In this document: piece after piece, positions 5,376 to 11,983 of the stretch
How positions within the stretch are numbered: the stretch's first letter is position 1
Layout: every line of letters begins with the position of its first letter
Translations under genes and position numbers: made by a program
Assembly (NCBI GenBank): GCA_034411955.1
Contig: DAOUMF010000213.1
Coordinates: 1 to 14,259 of the forward strand
Direction: 5' to 3'
Length of the DNA stretch: 14,259 bases
From: DAOUMF01 sp034411955
GTDB taxonomy: Bacteria; Chloroflexota; Dehalococcoidia; SM23-28-2; RBG-16-64-32
Notes under the pieces: generated by a model
The model's database searches: none
Seen by the model: the letters and a program-made list of their open reading frames with translations, nothing else
Told to the model about the DNA's origin: nothing

Positions 5376-6155
5376 CCCCGCCGTGATCTCCGAGATGCGC
5401 GAGCCGCAGCGGGGACAGGCCTCGCCTCCCCTGCGGTGTACCCGCAGGTGATCGCGGTAGTGATCGCTCGGCAGCCCTTCGCTCTCCATCCGCTCGACGA
5501 CGATGCGCGTCGCCCACTCCATCACCGCCCGCAGGCTCCGGTAGAGCCGGGCCAGCGCCTCGTCTGCCAGTTCGACGCGGCGGCGATAGGGATGGATGCC
5601 CGCCTCCCAGAGCACCTCATCGACGTAGGCGTTGCCGAGCCCCGCCACGCACTGCTCTTTGGTCAGCACGTTCTTGATCTGGCCGCGATACCTCTGGAGC
5701 CGCTGCACGAACAGCTCCTCCGTCAGCTCCGGGCTCATGGCGTCGGGCCCCATCTCCGACCAGCGGGGCACCACCGCCGACAGCTCACTCTCGAGGCGGG
5801 CCAGATACACCTTCCCCATCAGGCGCTCGTCGTAGTAGCGAAGCTCCATTCCATCGCCCAGGCTCAGCACAAACGCCGTCTTTGCCCGCCGCTTCTCCCT
5901 CGGCTGGCAGTACTGGAAGCGTCCGCTCAGCATGGCATGAACGACCATGAGCGTACCGCTCTGGAATGGGAACAGCAGGTACTTGCCCTGCCGGCGCACC
6001 TCGGCGAACGTCCCGCCGGCCAGCGCCCGCGCGAACTCCTCCTTCGGCGCGCGCACCACTATGGGGATCGTCACCGCCGCCTCGGCGACGCGCACACCGG
6101 GCAGGCGCCGGTTGAAGTAGGCGCGGTAGCCCTCCAGGTCGGGGATCTCCGGCAA
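5337..6155 (-). CDS. mutM: Formamidopyrimidine-DNA glycosylase / Nei family DNA repair enzyme
   Basis: A 272-residue bifunctional DNA glycosylase/AP lyase that removes oxidised bases such as 8-oxoguanine. The start MPEIPDLE gives the N-terminal proline nucleophile (P2) and E3. K58 lies in the QGKYLLFPF beta-hairpin, the H2TH segment is GLGNAYVDEVLWEAGIHP (172-189), and the C-terminal zinc finger has C247, C250, C267 and C270. The start codon is TTG at 6155: the catalytic proline must be residue 2, and AGGAGG stands five bases upstream, overlapping the pheA stop. D6 replaces the usual Glu of PELPEVE, so the protein could be a divergent Fpg or Nei subtype. The 3' end is duplicated downstream. 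Confidence 0.93.
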   Translation of the reverse strand: MPEIPDLEGYRAYFNRRLPGVRVAEAAVTIPIVVRAPKEEFARALAGGTFAEVRRQGKYLLFPFQSGTLMVVHAMLSGRFQYCQPREKRRAKTAFVLSLGDGMELRYYDERLMGKVYLARLESELSAVVPRWSEMGPDAMSPELTEELFVQRLQRYRGQIKNVLTKEQCVAGLGNAYVDEVLWEAGIHPYRRRVELADEALARLYRSLRAVMEWATRIVVERMESEGLPSDHYRDHLRVHRRGGEACPRCGSRISEITAGQRITNFCRKCQE

Positions 6156-6164
6156 GGCCGCCTC

Positions 6165-6998
6165 CTATCCCTTTTCCCGGTGCTTTGGATAGGAGCCCAG
6201 GATACGGAAGAAGGAGCACTTCTGCCGCACCCCTTCCAGGCACTCTGCCAGCGCCTCCTCCGTGCGGTGACCGTCCAGATCGGCCAGGAAGATGTAGACG
6301 CCCAGCCGCTCCTTGGTGGGGCGCGACTCGATCTTCGACAGGTTGATGCCGCGCCCGGAGAACTCCTCCAGCGCCGACACGAGCAGCCCCGGCCGGTCCT
6401 CCACGGCGAACGCGAAGGCGAGCGACGTCTTGTCGTCGCCGGTGGGTGAGTTGTCCTCGTGGGCCAGCACGACGAACCGGGTGAGGTTGGAGCTGCGGTC
6501 CTGTATCCCCTCGGCCAGCACCTCGGCGCCGTAGAGCTCCGCCGCGCGCCGGTTGCCGATCGCAGCTGCGTTCTCCCGGCCCACTGTCTCCTCCACCGCC
6601 GCCGCCGTGGACAGGGCCGCCTCCAGGGCCGCCTTGGGGAAGCACCGCTCGATGAACCCTCGGCACTGGGCCAGCGCCTGCGGCACGGACGAGATGACCT
6701 TGACATCGCTGGGCTTGGTCCCCCGCCGCGCCAGCAGGAGGTGCTCGATGGGCAGGACGATCTCGTTACGCACGGACAGCCTCGAGTCGTGAATAAGAAT
6801 GTCCAGCGTCTCCGGGACCGAGCCTTCAAGGCTGTTCTCGATGGGCACCACCCCTTCATCGGCCATCCCGGAGTCGATGGCGGCGGCCACGGCGCTGATG
6901 CTGACGAAGGGCAGGAACTGGGCTTCTGGGTCGTAGCGTAGGGCGGCCTCCTCGCTGAACGGCCCGGGCGGGCCCAGGAAGGCGAGGCGGCGGCTCAT
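6165..6998 (-). CDS. pheA: Prephenate dehydratase with ACT regulatory domain
   Basis: A 277-residue monofunctional enzyme converting prephenate to phenylpyruvate, the committed step to phenylalanine. The catalytic domain (about 1-185) shows FLGPPGPFSEEAA near the N-terminus, the ENSLEGSV segment (54-61) and the NLTRFVVL motif with T173-R174-F175. The ACT domain (about 191-270) contains EDRPGLL and ESRP (224-227), which normally binds phenylalanine for feedback inhibition. No chorismate mutase domain is fused. Its ATG overlaps the stop of the upstream RCK gene by four bases (ATGA), and its own stop overlaps the ribosome-binding site of mutM, so it is translated within a tightly packed operon. 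Confidence 0.96.
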   Translation of the reverse strand: MSRRLAFLGPPGPFSEEAALRYDPEAQFLPFVSISAVAAAIDSGMADEGVVPIENSLEGSVPETLDILIHDSRLSVRNEIVLPIEHLLLARRGTKPSDVKVISSVPQALAQCRGFIERCFPKAALEAALSTAAAVEETVGRENAAAIGNRRAAELYGAEVLAEGIQDRSSNLTRFVVLAHEDNSPTGDDKTSLAFAFAVEDRPGLLVSALEEFSGRGINLSKIESRPTKERLGVYIFLADLDGHRTEEALAECLEGVRQKCSFFRILGSYPKHREKG

Positions 6999-7699
6999 TG
7001 CTCTCGCTTGCCTATGGGCCCGTAGGGGCCGTAGGCGGCGGGGGAGGTGAGGACGGAGCGAAGGGCGTCCTCGTTCTCGGTGCGGGTCACAGCCACCACC
7101 TCGTCGCCCGCCCGCACCACGGTATCGTTCTTGGGCACCCTGGGCACGCCGTCCTCGTCGACGATGAGGGCGATGAGCGACTGCTGAGGCAGAAGGATCT
7201 CGCTGATGCGTTTGCCCACCACGGCGGAGTTCTCCGGCACCTTCACCTCCACCATCTCCAGGCCGCCGCCCTTGAGGGTCAGGAGGGGGATCAGCGGGTG
7301 CGTGGGCAGTTCCTGCTCGATCTGGGCGAGGATAGCGGCGGTGGCGCTGACTGTGCTGTCGATGCCCAGCCTCTTGAAAATCTCCTCGTTCTTGGGATTG
7401 TTGATGCGGGCCAGTGCGCGGGGGACGTTGAACTTCGCCTTCGCCACCTGACAGACGACGAGATTGTCCTCATCGTCCCCGGTCACGGAGATGACCATGT
7501 CGGCCCGACCGAAGCCGGCCATTTCCATGGTGGCGGCCTCACAGCCATCGCCGCGCAGAGTGATGTCTCCCAGGTTCTCGGCGATGCGCTCCACCTTGGC
7601 AACGTCCTTCTCGATGACCAAGACCTCGTGGCCCTCCTCCACCAGCTCCTTGGCCAGATAGTAGCCTACCTTGCCCCCGCCTACCACGATGATGTACAT
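6995..7699 (-). CDS. trkA: RCK domain protein with TrkA-N and TrkA-C domains (potassium uptake regulator)
   Basis: A 234-residue cytosolic regulatory subunit of a Trk/Ktr-type potassium transporter. The Rossmann RCK_N domain has VVGGGKVG (5-12) and the acidic E30 at the end of the second strand for the ribose of NAD(H). The RCK_C domain (about 145-208) reads VKVPENSAVVGKRISEILLP and ends in RAGDEVVAV. One RCK_N plus one RCK_C is half the size of E. coli TrkA, so it would act as an oligomer. Its ATG shares one base with the stop of the RCK_N-only gene upstream (TGATG). No membrane partner (TrkH/KtrB) is in the window. A role in controlling other cation or anion channels is possible. Confidence 0.9.
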   Translation of the reverse strand: MYIIVVGGGKVGYYLAKELVEEGHEVLVIEKDVAKVERIAENLGDITLRGDGCEAATMEMAGFGRADMVISVTGDDEDNLVVCQVAKAKFNVPRALARINNPKNEEIFKRLGIDSTVSATAAILAQIEQELPTHPLIPLLTLKGGGLEMVEVKVPENSAVVGKRISEILLPQQSLIALIVDEDGVPRVPKNDTVVRAGDEVVAVTRTENEDALRSVLTSPAAYGPYGPIGKREQ

Positions 7700-8127
7700 C
7701 AGTCTCCCGCCTCTGGCGGGGTGGCCGGCTCCCGCTCCAGCGCCTCCTTCAGCAGGCGCGCCCCCACCTTGGTGGGGCTGATCGTCTCCAGGCCGAGGCC
7801 ACGATATATTTCCTCCCTGATCGGATCGTATATTCGGCAGACCACCTTGGGCACGCCGAAGATGTGCTTGGCCATCTGCGCCGCCATCACGTTGCGGTTG
7901 TCCCCCTGAGTGACCACGACGAAGGCGTCCGCTTCGCCCACGTCTATCCGCGCCAGCACTTCCTGGTCGATGCCGTTGCCCACCTGGCGCTGCCCACCGA
8001 ACCCCGGCGGCAGGCGCCGGAAGGAGTCCGGGTCCCTATCGAGGACCGTCACGTCGTGGCCCTCGTCGTCGAGCATGGACGCCAGCTCCGCTCCCACGCG
8101 GCCACAGCCCATGATGACGACCTTCAC
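7699..8127 (-). CDS. Single-domain RCK_N (TrkA-N) protein
   Basis: A 142-residue protein consisting of only the NAD-binding Rossmann domain of TrkA-like regulators. The nucleotide motif MGCGRVG (6-12), D30 at the end of the second strand and VVTQGDNRNVMAAQMAK (71-87) are typical. The C-terminal tail EPATPPEAGD is short and lacks the RCK_C domain found in the adjacent gene. With four bases of overlap to the uspA-like gene before it and one base to the two-domain RCK gene after it, the two RCK proteins are probably made in step and may pair as a hetero-oligomer around one transporter. Paired TrkA genes of this kind occur in Trk/Ktr systems; the membrane subunit is not seen. Confidence 0.88.
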   Translation of the reverse strand: MKVVIMGCGRVGAELASMLDDEGHDVTVLDRDPDSFRRLPPGFGGQRQVGNGIDQEVLARIDVGEADAFVVVTQGDNRNVMAAQMAKHIFGVPKVVCRIYDPIREEIYRGLGLETISPTKVGARLLKEALEREPATPPEAGD

Positions 8128-8606
8128 TCCGACGCCCCCCCGACCGCCGAGCGGCAGAGCAGCACCTGGCAGGGGGCGTGGCGCAGGATATACTGAGACG
8201 TCTGCCCCATCTGGAACTCGCCCAGCGGCCGCTTGTACTCCATGCCGAGAAGGATGGCGTCCACGTCCCGCTCGATCGCCTCATCTACTATGGCGTGGCC
8301 AGCATCGCGGGCCTGGAGCAGCTCGCCCGTGACCTCAAAGTCCAGGGAGTCGGCCACCTGCTCCGCCCGGGCCAGTATCTCCTCGCCTTGCTTGGCCTCC
8401 GGACTGAGGTCGGCGTCAAGGGGCAGTGTCCTCGCCACCTCTATTACGTACACCGCGTACACCTTCCCCTTGTTTCGCTTGGCCAGTAGGCAGGCCAGGG
8501 CCAACGCCTCCCGACTGGCCTGGGAACCATCCACCGGCACCAAGACCTCCTTGACCTGGATCGTACTGAAGTCCAAACTTCGATCAGCCTTCTCGCAAGC
8601 CGCCAT
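8124..8606 (-). CDS. Universal stress protein, UspA family
   Basis: A 160-residue Usp domain protein. The first strand and ATP loop VKEVLVPVDGSQASREAL (18-35) and the C-terminal segment LLGMEYKRPLGEFQMGQTSQYILRHAPCQVLL (about 119-150) contain the glycine-rich nucleotide-binding region and the final strand, in a variant of the usual G-x2-G-x9-G-S/T signature. Usp proteins bind ATP or other nucleotides and respond to stress; fused or adjacent Usp and transporter-regulator genes are common. It is the first gene of the operon. The ATG at 8606 has no evident ribosome-binding site, but a strong promoter sets the predicted start only about ten bases upstream, so the mRNA is nearly leaderless. About 17 residues precede the domain. 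Confidence 0.9.
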   Translation of the reverse strand: MAACEKADRSLDFSTIQVKEVLVPVDGSQASREALALACLLAKRNKGKVYAVYVIEVARTLPLDADLSPEAKQGEEILARAEQVADSLDFEVTGELLQARDAGHAIVDEAIERDVDAILLGMEYKRPLGEFQMGQTSQYILRHAPCQVLLCRSAVGGASE

Positions 8607-8622
8607 AGCGAGGCGTCAACGT

Positions 8623-8651
8623 ATTATATGCGCGCCGGTACGCCTAATCAA
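8623..8651 (-). promoter_or_regulatory. Promoter of the usp-trkA-trkA-pheA-mutM-gfo-HAD operon
   Basis: On the minus strand TTGATT (8646-8651) and a perfect TATAAT (8623-8628) are spaced by 17 bases. The predicted start near 8616 leaves a leader of about ten bases before the ATG at 8606. The large palindrome at 8652-8695 abuts the -35 box. Confidence 0.7.
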
Positions 8652-8695
8652 CACAGGCGGAGGCCCCGCAAGTAAGTGGCCTCCGCGGCCCTGTG
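8652..8695. repeat. Large palindrome abutting the operon promoter
   Basis: Arms CACAG plus GCGGAGGCC (8652-8665) pair with GGCCTCCGC (8678-8686) and CTGTG (8691-8695), with a 12-base loop and a GGCC bulge. No T-run follows in either direction. It may act as a terminator without U-tract for the protease gene upstream, a REP-like element or a regulator site. Confidence 0.6.
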
Positions 8696-8707
8696 TGAAT
8701 TCGTCCA

Positions 8708-8727
8708 CCGCCGACTGAAGTCGGCGG
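8708..8727. repeat. Near-perfect 20-bp palindrome
   Basis: CCGCCGACT (8708-8716) and AGTCGGCGG (8719-8727) pair with only GA between them, giving an 8-bp stem and TGAA loop. The form, a GC-rich stem with a CTGAAG-type loop, is that of dispersed REP-like hairpins. It is non-coding and not followed by a T-run. Confidence 0.6.
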
Positions 8728-8827
8728 CTTGCGCGTTTGGAGCCACGCACTTCCCCGCCCAAGGTGGGGCCCCCTCTGGCGGATTTGCGCGGCGCGGATG
8801 TCACGTCTCACGCCCCAGCCTTCAGGA

Positions 8828-8851
8828 CGAGGTGCCAGTGCCCCCACCTCG
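8828..8851. repeat. Hairpin downstream of the protease gene
   Basis: CGAGGTG (8828-8834) and CACCTCG (8845-8851) form a 7-bp stem with a 10-base loop, 55 bases after the protease stop on the minus strand. It could help end that transcript, although no U-run follows. A further CCCCGCC/GGTGGGG pair lies near 8753-8770. Confidence 0.4.
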
Positions 8852-8905
8852 CCGCTGCGCTCCCGCCGCACGCGCCCGTCCCAGCGGCCCAGGCGTGAAC
8901 TCTGT

Positions 8906-10801
8906 CTACGGTGGTGTGCAGGACTGGAACAGGAACGGCACCACGGCGTTCAGGTCCTGCAAGTCGATGGCTCCGTCCACCGACAGGTTGTAGCGCTCAT
9001 TTCCGGCGAGCGGCTGAAACAGGAACGGCACAATAGCGTTCAGGTCCTGGAAGTCCACCACCTGGTCGTCAGTCGTGTCTGGCGGCCACGCTGCTGCCCC
9101 GCAGGCAACGAGTGGATCCGTGCCCATGGATGACTCGTCGGCAGTCATGAAGCCATCACAGTCGGAGTCATCGGCGGGCACCGTCCAGGGAGGCAGGGAC
9201 TGGTCAGTGTTGGGCCAGGCCGGGCAATTGTCGGAGAAGTCAGGGACGCCGTCGCCGTCGTTGTCGGGCGGGAGAGTGGAAGTGATCGTGACTTCCCAAC
9301 AGGGGCTGGAACACGCAGTGTTTCCCGCGTTTTCCATCACCAGTACGGCGTCGTCATAGGCGTCGTACGGCAAATGGGCCCACCCATCCCTCGCGGCATC
9401 AAGGGTCAATCGTTGCTCGCTGATGCTCGCACCTTTCTTCGTCGCCAACTTCACCTGGTAGTTCACTGCGGTGTCGAGCCCATCGAAGAAAAGCCAATAG
9501 TCCGAAGTGGCGGGGTCAAGGCCGAAAGTGATGTAGTCGGCCGCCCAGGTGTCCATCCACGCGTCCCAGCTCACGTTAGTAGAGTCTATCGTGAAGGGCA
9601 GCCCGTCCGTTGCGGCATCGTATTCATATTCGATCCACACGCCGCCGTAGGTCGTTCCCGCAACCGCCGACCTGTAGTCTGCCCCGTCTACGTACGAGTC
9701 CTCGAGAAAGAAGTCAGCCACACCGAAACTGTTGAACTCGTCGACTAGGTCGGATCCGCGCGTTTGCAGAACGTTGTCAATTGCCGTCAGCCCATCGGCT
9801 GTCTGATCCTCCACCCAGATGTCGTAGATAATGTCGTCGCCAAAGTCTTCCGAGAGGCGTTTCGCCCAAATGAAGTTTCCGTATTCATGACTGCCGTTGA
9901 AGGTCGTAAGCCCGTACGTATCGCTGAACTCGAACCAATTGTCGAGATACGTGTAGTTATCGTTAACCACGGGGTATACTTCGTCCTCCATGTACGTAGC
10001 GGTCGTCTCCATCCACCAGACGTCTTCCTGCACGTCATATGTGAACTGGATCGCATGATGGAACTCATGGGCGGCCGTAACCTTCATTGCGCCCTTGGCG
10101 CTTCCCTCTGGGTCATCATTCGCGGGCGCCCAGTTGTAGTCCTTGTTCACGTCGATGTAGCTGTAAGTGGGGCTTGTCGAGCTCTTCGGATACGTAACGC
10201 CATACAATCCAGAGCCCAGGTCGTACACGAAGACGTCGTAGCGCCCGTCCGGGTTCCTGTTGTTTCCATCGTTGGGCTCCGCAGCGTCGCTGGGAGGCGG
10301 GCTGAAGCTTCTGGTGACCGTCTGAAAGCCATAGGAAGTCTCGAAATAGGAGGCATAGTCTTCAATGTAGTCAGGCACTCCGCTGAAATCACTGTCGGTC
10401 AGATCCGGCACATCAGCGGCGGCCCCACCGTCGGTTCCAATCGTATAGTGAAAGACGAAATTGGTGGTGCCATACAGCGTTGGCAGGAGATGTTGATTGC
10501 TGTCGTAACCCCCGCCCGGATCTGTGGGTCTCAAGAATACCCATCTCAGAGCGTTCCGTTTTTCGGGGCTCAGCTTGTCCCAGTTCGTGATGGCTTCTAG
10601 CACGAGGGTGGTGCCGCACTTAGGCGGTCGATCGGGTAGGGCTTTCTGGCACCCGTGCTCCCCTCGTGCGTGGAAGCCGTCCTTCCCTCGAGCGTTGGCT
10701 CCAGACGAGGGGCCTACAGCGATTGCGGTGGCGAGAGCGCCGCCAACCGCCAGCAGCGCCGCCACCGCCAGCGTCAGCAGGAGAATTCGCAGATATCGAA
10801 T
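8906..10801 (-). CDS. Secreted MXAN_6640-like putative metalloprotease with TSP3 and dockerin-like repeats
   Basis: About 631 residues. A classical signal peptide (RYLRILLLTLAVAALL...) is followed by an exported protein with AAHEFHHAIQF, an HExxH zinc motif at 245-249, and WMETTATYMEDE (264-274), whose glutamates could give the third ligand. This resembles the MXAN_6640 family of putative metalloproteases. A beta-rich middle follows, then a thrombospondin-type-3-like Ca loop (DNDGDGVPDFSDNCP, about 513-527) and two dockerin-type repeats (575-596 and 601-626) sharing the phrase DLQDLNAVVPFLFQ. The frame is open to a GTG at 10891. However, the promoter at 10844-10872 lies inside that extension, so I place the start at an ATT (10801) seven bases after GGAGG, exactly at the signal peptide. 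Substrate unknown. Confidence 0.82.
   Translation of the reverse strand: MRYLRILLLTLAVAALLAVGGALATAIAVGPSSGANARGKDGFHARGEHGCQKALPDRPPKCGTTLVLEAITNWDKLSPEKRNALRWVFLRPTDPGGGYDSNQHLLPTLYGTTNFVFHYTIGTDGGAAADVPDLTDSDFSGVPDYIEDYASYFETSYGFQTVTRSFSPPPSDAAEPNDGNNRNPDGRYDVFVYDLGSGLYGVTYPKSSTSPTYSYIDVNKDYNWAPANDDPEGSAKGAMKVTAAHEFHHAIQFTYDVQEDVWWMETTATYMEDEVYPVVNDNYTYLDNWFEFSDTYGLTTFNGSHEYGNFIWAKRLSEDFGDDIIYDIWVEDQTADGLTAIDNVLQTRGSDLVDEFNSFGVADFFLEDSYVDGADYRSAVAGTTYGGVWIEYEYDAATDGLPFTIDSTNVSWDAWMDTWAADYITFGLDPATSDYWLFFDGLDTAVNYQVKLATKKGASISEQRLTLDAARDGWAHLPYDAYDDAVLVMENAGNTACSSPCWEVTITSTLPPDNDGDGVPDFSDNCPAWPNTDQSLPPWTVPADDSDCDGFMTADESSMGTDPLVACGAAAWPPDTTDDQVVDFQDLNAIVPFLFQPLAGNERYNLSVDGAIDLQDLNAVVPFLFQSCTPP
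8924..9055 (-). repeat. Two 42-bp direct repeats encoding the dockerin-like units
   Basis: 8924-8965 and 9014-9055 match at 37 of 42 bases with a 90-base period. They encode QDLNA-VPFLFQ-type segments of the two calcium-binding repeats. The similarity at DNA level points to a fairly recent internal duplication. Confidence 0.8.
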
Positions 10802-10843
10802 CGCCGCCCCTCCCCTCGGCCTCCTGCCAGTCAGGATGGGACA

Positions 10844-10872
10844 ATTATTGCGCCCTCCCCATAGCCTGTCAA
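10844..10872 (-). promoter_or_regulatory. Promoter of the secreted protease gene
   Basis: On the minus strand a perfect TTGACA (10867-10872), 17 bases, then AATAAT (10844-10849). The start of transcription would be near 10837, downstream of the upstream GTG of the frame and 36 bases before the ATT at 10801. It runs back-to-back with the pdxS promoter. Confidence 0.65.
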
Positions 10873-10903
10873 GTTTCCCAAGAATGCGCACTGTTTGATA
10901 GCG

Positions 10904-10932
10904 TTGCTCCTGGCCCTTTCTCCCCGTATACT
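10904..10932 (+). promoter_or_regulatory. Promoter of pdxS
   Basis: TTGCTC (10904-10909), a 17-base spacer and TATACT (10927-10932). The predicted start is near 10939, and the ATG at 10958 is preceded by GGAGG at 10943-10947. The -35 matches consensus only in its first half. Confidence 0.55.
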
Positions 10933-10957
10933 GAACTCACTTGGAGGTGGTCCCCCA

Positions 10958-11845
10958 ATGGCTGTCGAGACCGGAACCGATACCGTCAAGCGTGGCCTGG
11001 CTCAGATGCTCAAGGGCGGCGTCATCATGGACGTCGTCACCCCGGACCACGCCAAGATCGCCCAGGAAGCCGGCGCCTGCGCCGTCATGGCCCTGGAGCG
11101 AGTACCCGCCGACATCCGCGCCGCCGGCGGCGTCGCCCGCATGGCCGACCCGGAGGTCATCCTGCGCATCATGGACGCCGTGTCCATCCCCGTCATGGCC
11201 AAGTGCCGCATCGGCCACTTCGTGGAGGCCCAGATCCTCGAGTCTCTGGGCGTCGACTACCTGGACGAATCTGAGGTGCTCACCCCCGCCGACGAGGCGC
11301 ACCACATCGACAAGCACCCCTTCAAGATCCCCTTCGTCTGTGGCTGCCGCGACCTGGGCGAGGCGCTCCGTCGGATCGGCGAGGGGGCAGCGATGATCCG
11401 CACCAAGGGCGAGGCCGGCACCGGCGACATCGTCGAGGCGGTGCGCCACATGCGAGCCGTCTGGGACGGCATCCGCAAGCTCCAGTCCCTGCCCGAAGAG
11501 GAGCTCATGGCCGAGGCGAAGGCCCTTGGCGCCCCCCTGGAGCCGCTGAAGGAGACGCGGGAGTTGGGCCGCCTGCCGGTGGTGAACTTCGCCGCCGGCG
11601 GTGTCGCCACCCCCGCCGACGCCGCCCTCATGATGCAGCTTGGCGCCGACGGCGTCTTCGTCGGCTCCGGTATCTTCAAGTCGGAAGACCCCGATCGCAT
11701 GGGCCGCGCCATCGTCAAGGCGGTAACGAACTACAACGACCCCGCCATCCTCGCAGAGGTCTCACGTGGCCTGGGCGAGGCGATGAAGGGGCTGGCCGCC
11801 AAGGCCCTGAGCCAGGAGGAGCTCCTGGCCACCCGCGGCTGGTAG
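10958..11845 (+). CDS. pdxS: Pyridoxal 5'-phosphate synthase, PdxS subunit
   Basis: A 295-residue PLP synthase subunit, the usual length. It builds PLP from ribose 5-phosphate, glyceraldehyde 3-phosphate and ammonia in the DXP-independent pathway, as a dodecameric (beta/alpha)8 barrel in the cytoplasm. Catalytic residues are in place: D25 in GVIMDVV, K82 in PVMAKCRIGH and K150 in MIRTKGEAGTG (B. subtilis D24, K81, K149). The phosphate-binding VNFAAGGVATPADAALMMQLGADGVFVGSGIF is intact. The ATG at 10958, with GGAGG ten bases upstream, is preferred over an earlier in-frame start at 10895, whose extra residues lie in the promoter and are unlike the family. pdxT follows after 138 bases. Confidence 0.98.
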   Translation: MAVETGTDTVKRGLAQMLKGGVIMDVVTPDHAKIAQEAGACAVMALERVPADIRAAGGVARMADPEVILRIMDAVSIPVMAKCRIGHFVEAQILESLGVDYLDESEVLTPADEAHHIDKHPFKIPFVCGCRDLGEALRRIGEGAAMIRTKGEAGTGDIVEAVRHMRAVWDGIRKLQSLPEEELMAEAKALGAPLEPLKETRELGRLPVVNFAAGGVATPADAALMMQLGADGVFVGSGIFKSEDPDRMGRAIVKAVTNYNDPAILAEVSRGLGEAMKGLAAKALSQEELLATRGW

Positions 11846-11917
11846 CAGTCCTCTCAGCTACAGATTGGCATGGGTTAGCTGCAGATATTGTGCGTGACGC
11901 GTATCTATGCCCTATTC

Positions 11918-11958
11918 AATACCTCCGCCGCGAGGATGCCGGGGTCGTGAATACCTCC
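11918..11958 (+). promoter_or_regulatory. Pair of AATACCTCC direct repeats upstream of pdxT
   Basis: AATACCTCC occurs at 11918-11926 and 11950-11958, 32 bases apart (about three helical turns). The second lies in the -35 region of the candidate pdxT promoter. The rest of 11846-11983 contains only a weak CAGCTA/TAGCTG hairpin (11855-11881). Regulator unknown. Confidence 0.35.
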
Positions 11959-11968
11959 CACCTCGCGC

Positions 11969-11974
11969 TAAAAT
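11969..11974 (+). promoter_or_regulatory. -10 box of a candidate leaderless pdxT promoter
   Basis: TAAAAT lies ten bases before the GTG start of pdxT, which would put the transcription start at or within about three bases of the start codon. No consensus -35 stands 17 bases upstream. There is also no ribosome-binding site, in agreement with a leaderless mRNA. Confidence 0.45.
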
Positions 11975-11983
11975 AGAACCGCA

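Noticed and set aside
8652..8905. CRISPR array or small RNA gene in the palindrome-rich gap
   Set aside because: The hairpins differ in sequence and spacing; there are no regular repeats with unique spacers and no recognisable RNA family.
9764..10600. Plus-strand open frame opposite the secreted protease
   Set aside because: No recognisable domain or ribosome-binding site; the minus strand has a coherent HExxH protein with signal peptide and repeats.
10895..10957. Earlier start for pdxS adding 21 residues
   Set aside because: The extension runs through the -35 and -10 boxes and adds residues absent from the family; the start at 10958 has GGAGG and gives the normal length.
11855..11881. Intrinsic terminator after pdxS
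   Set aside because: Only a 6-bp CAGCTA/TAGCTG stem with a 15-base loop and no T-run; unlikely to terminate alone.
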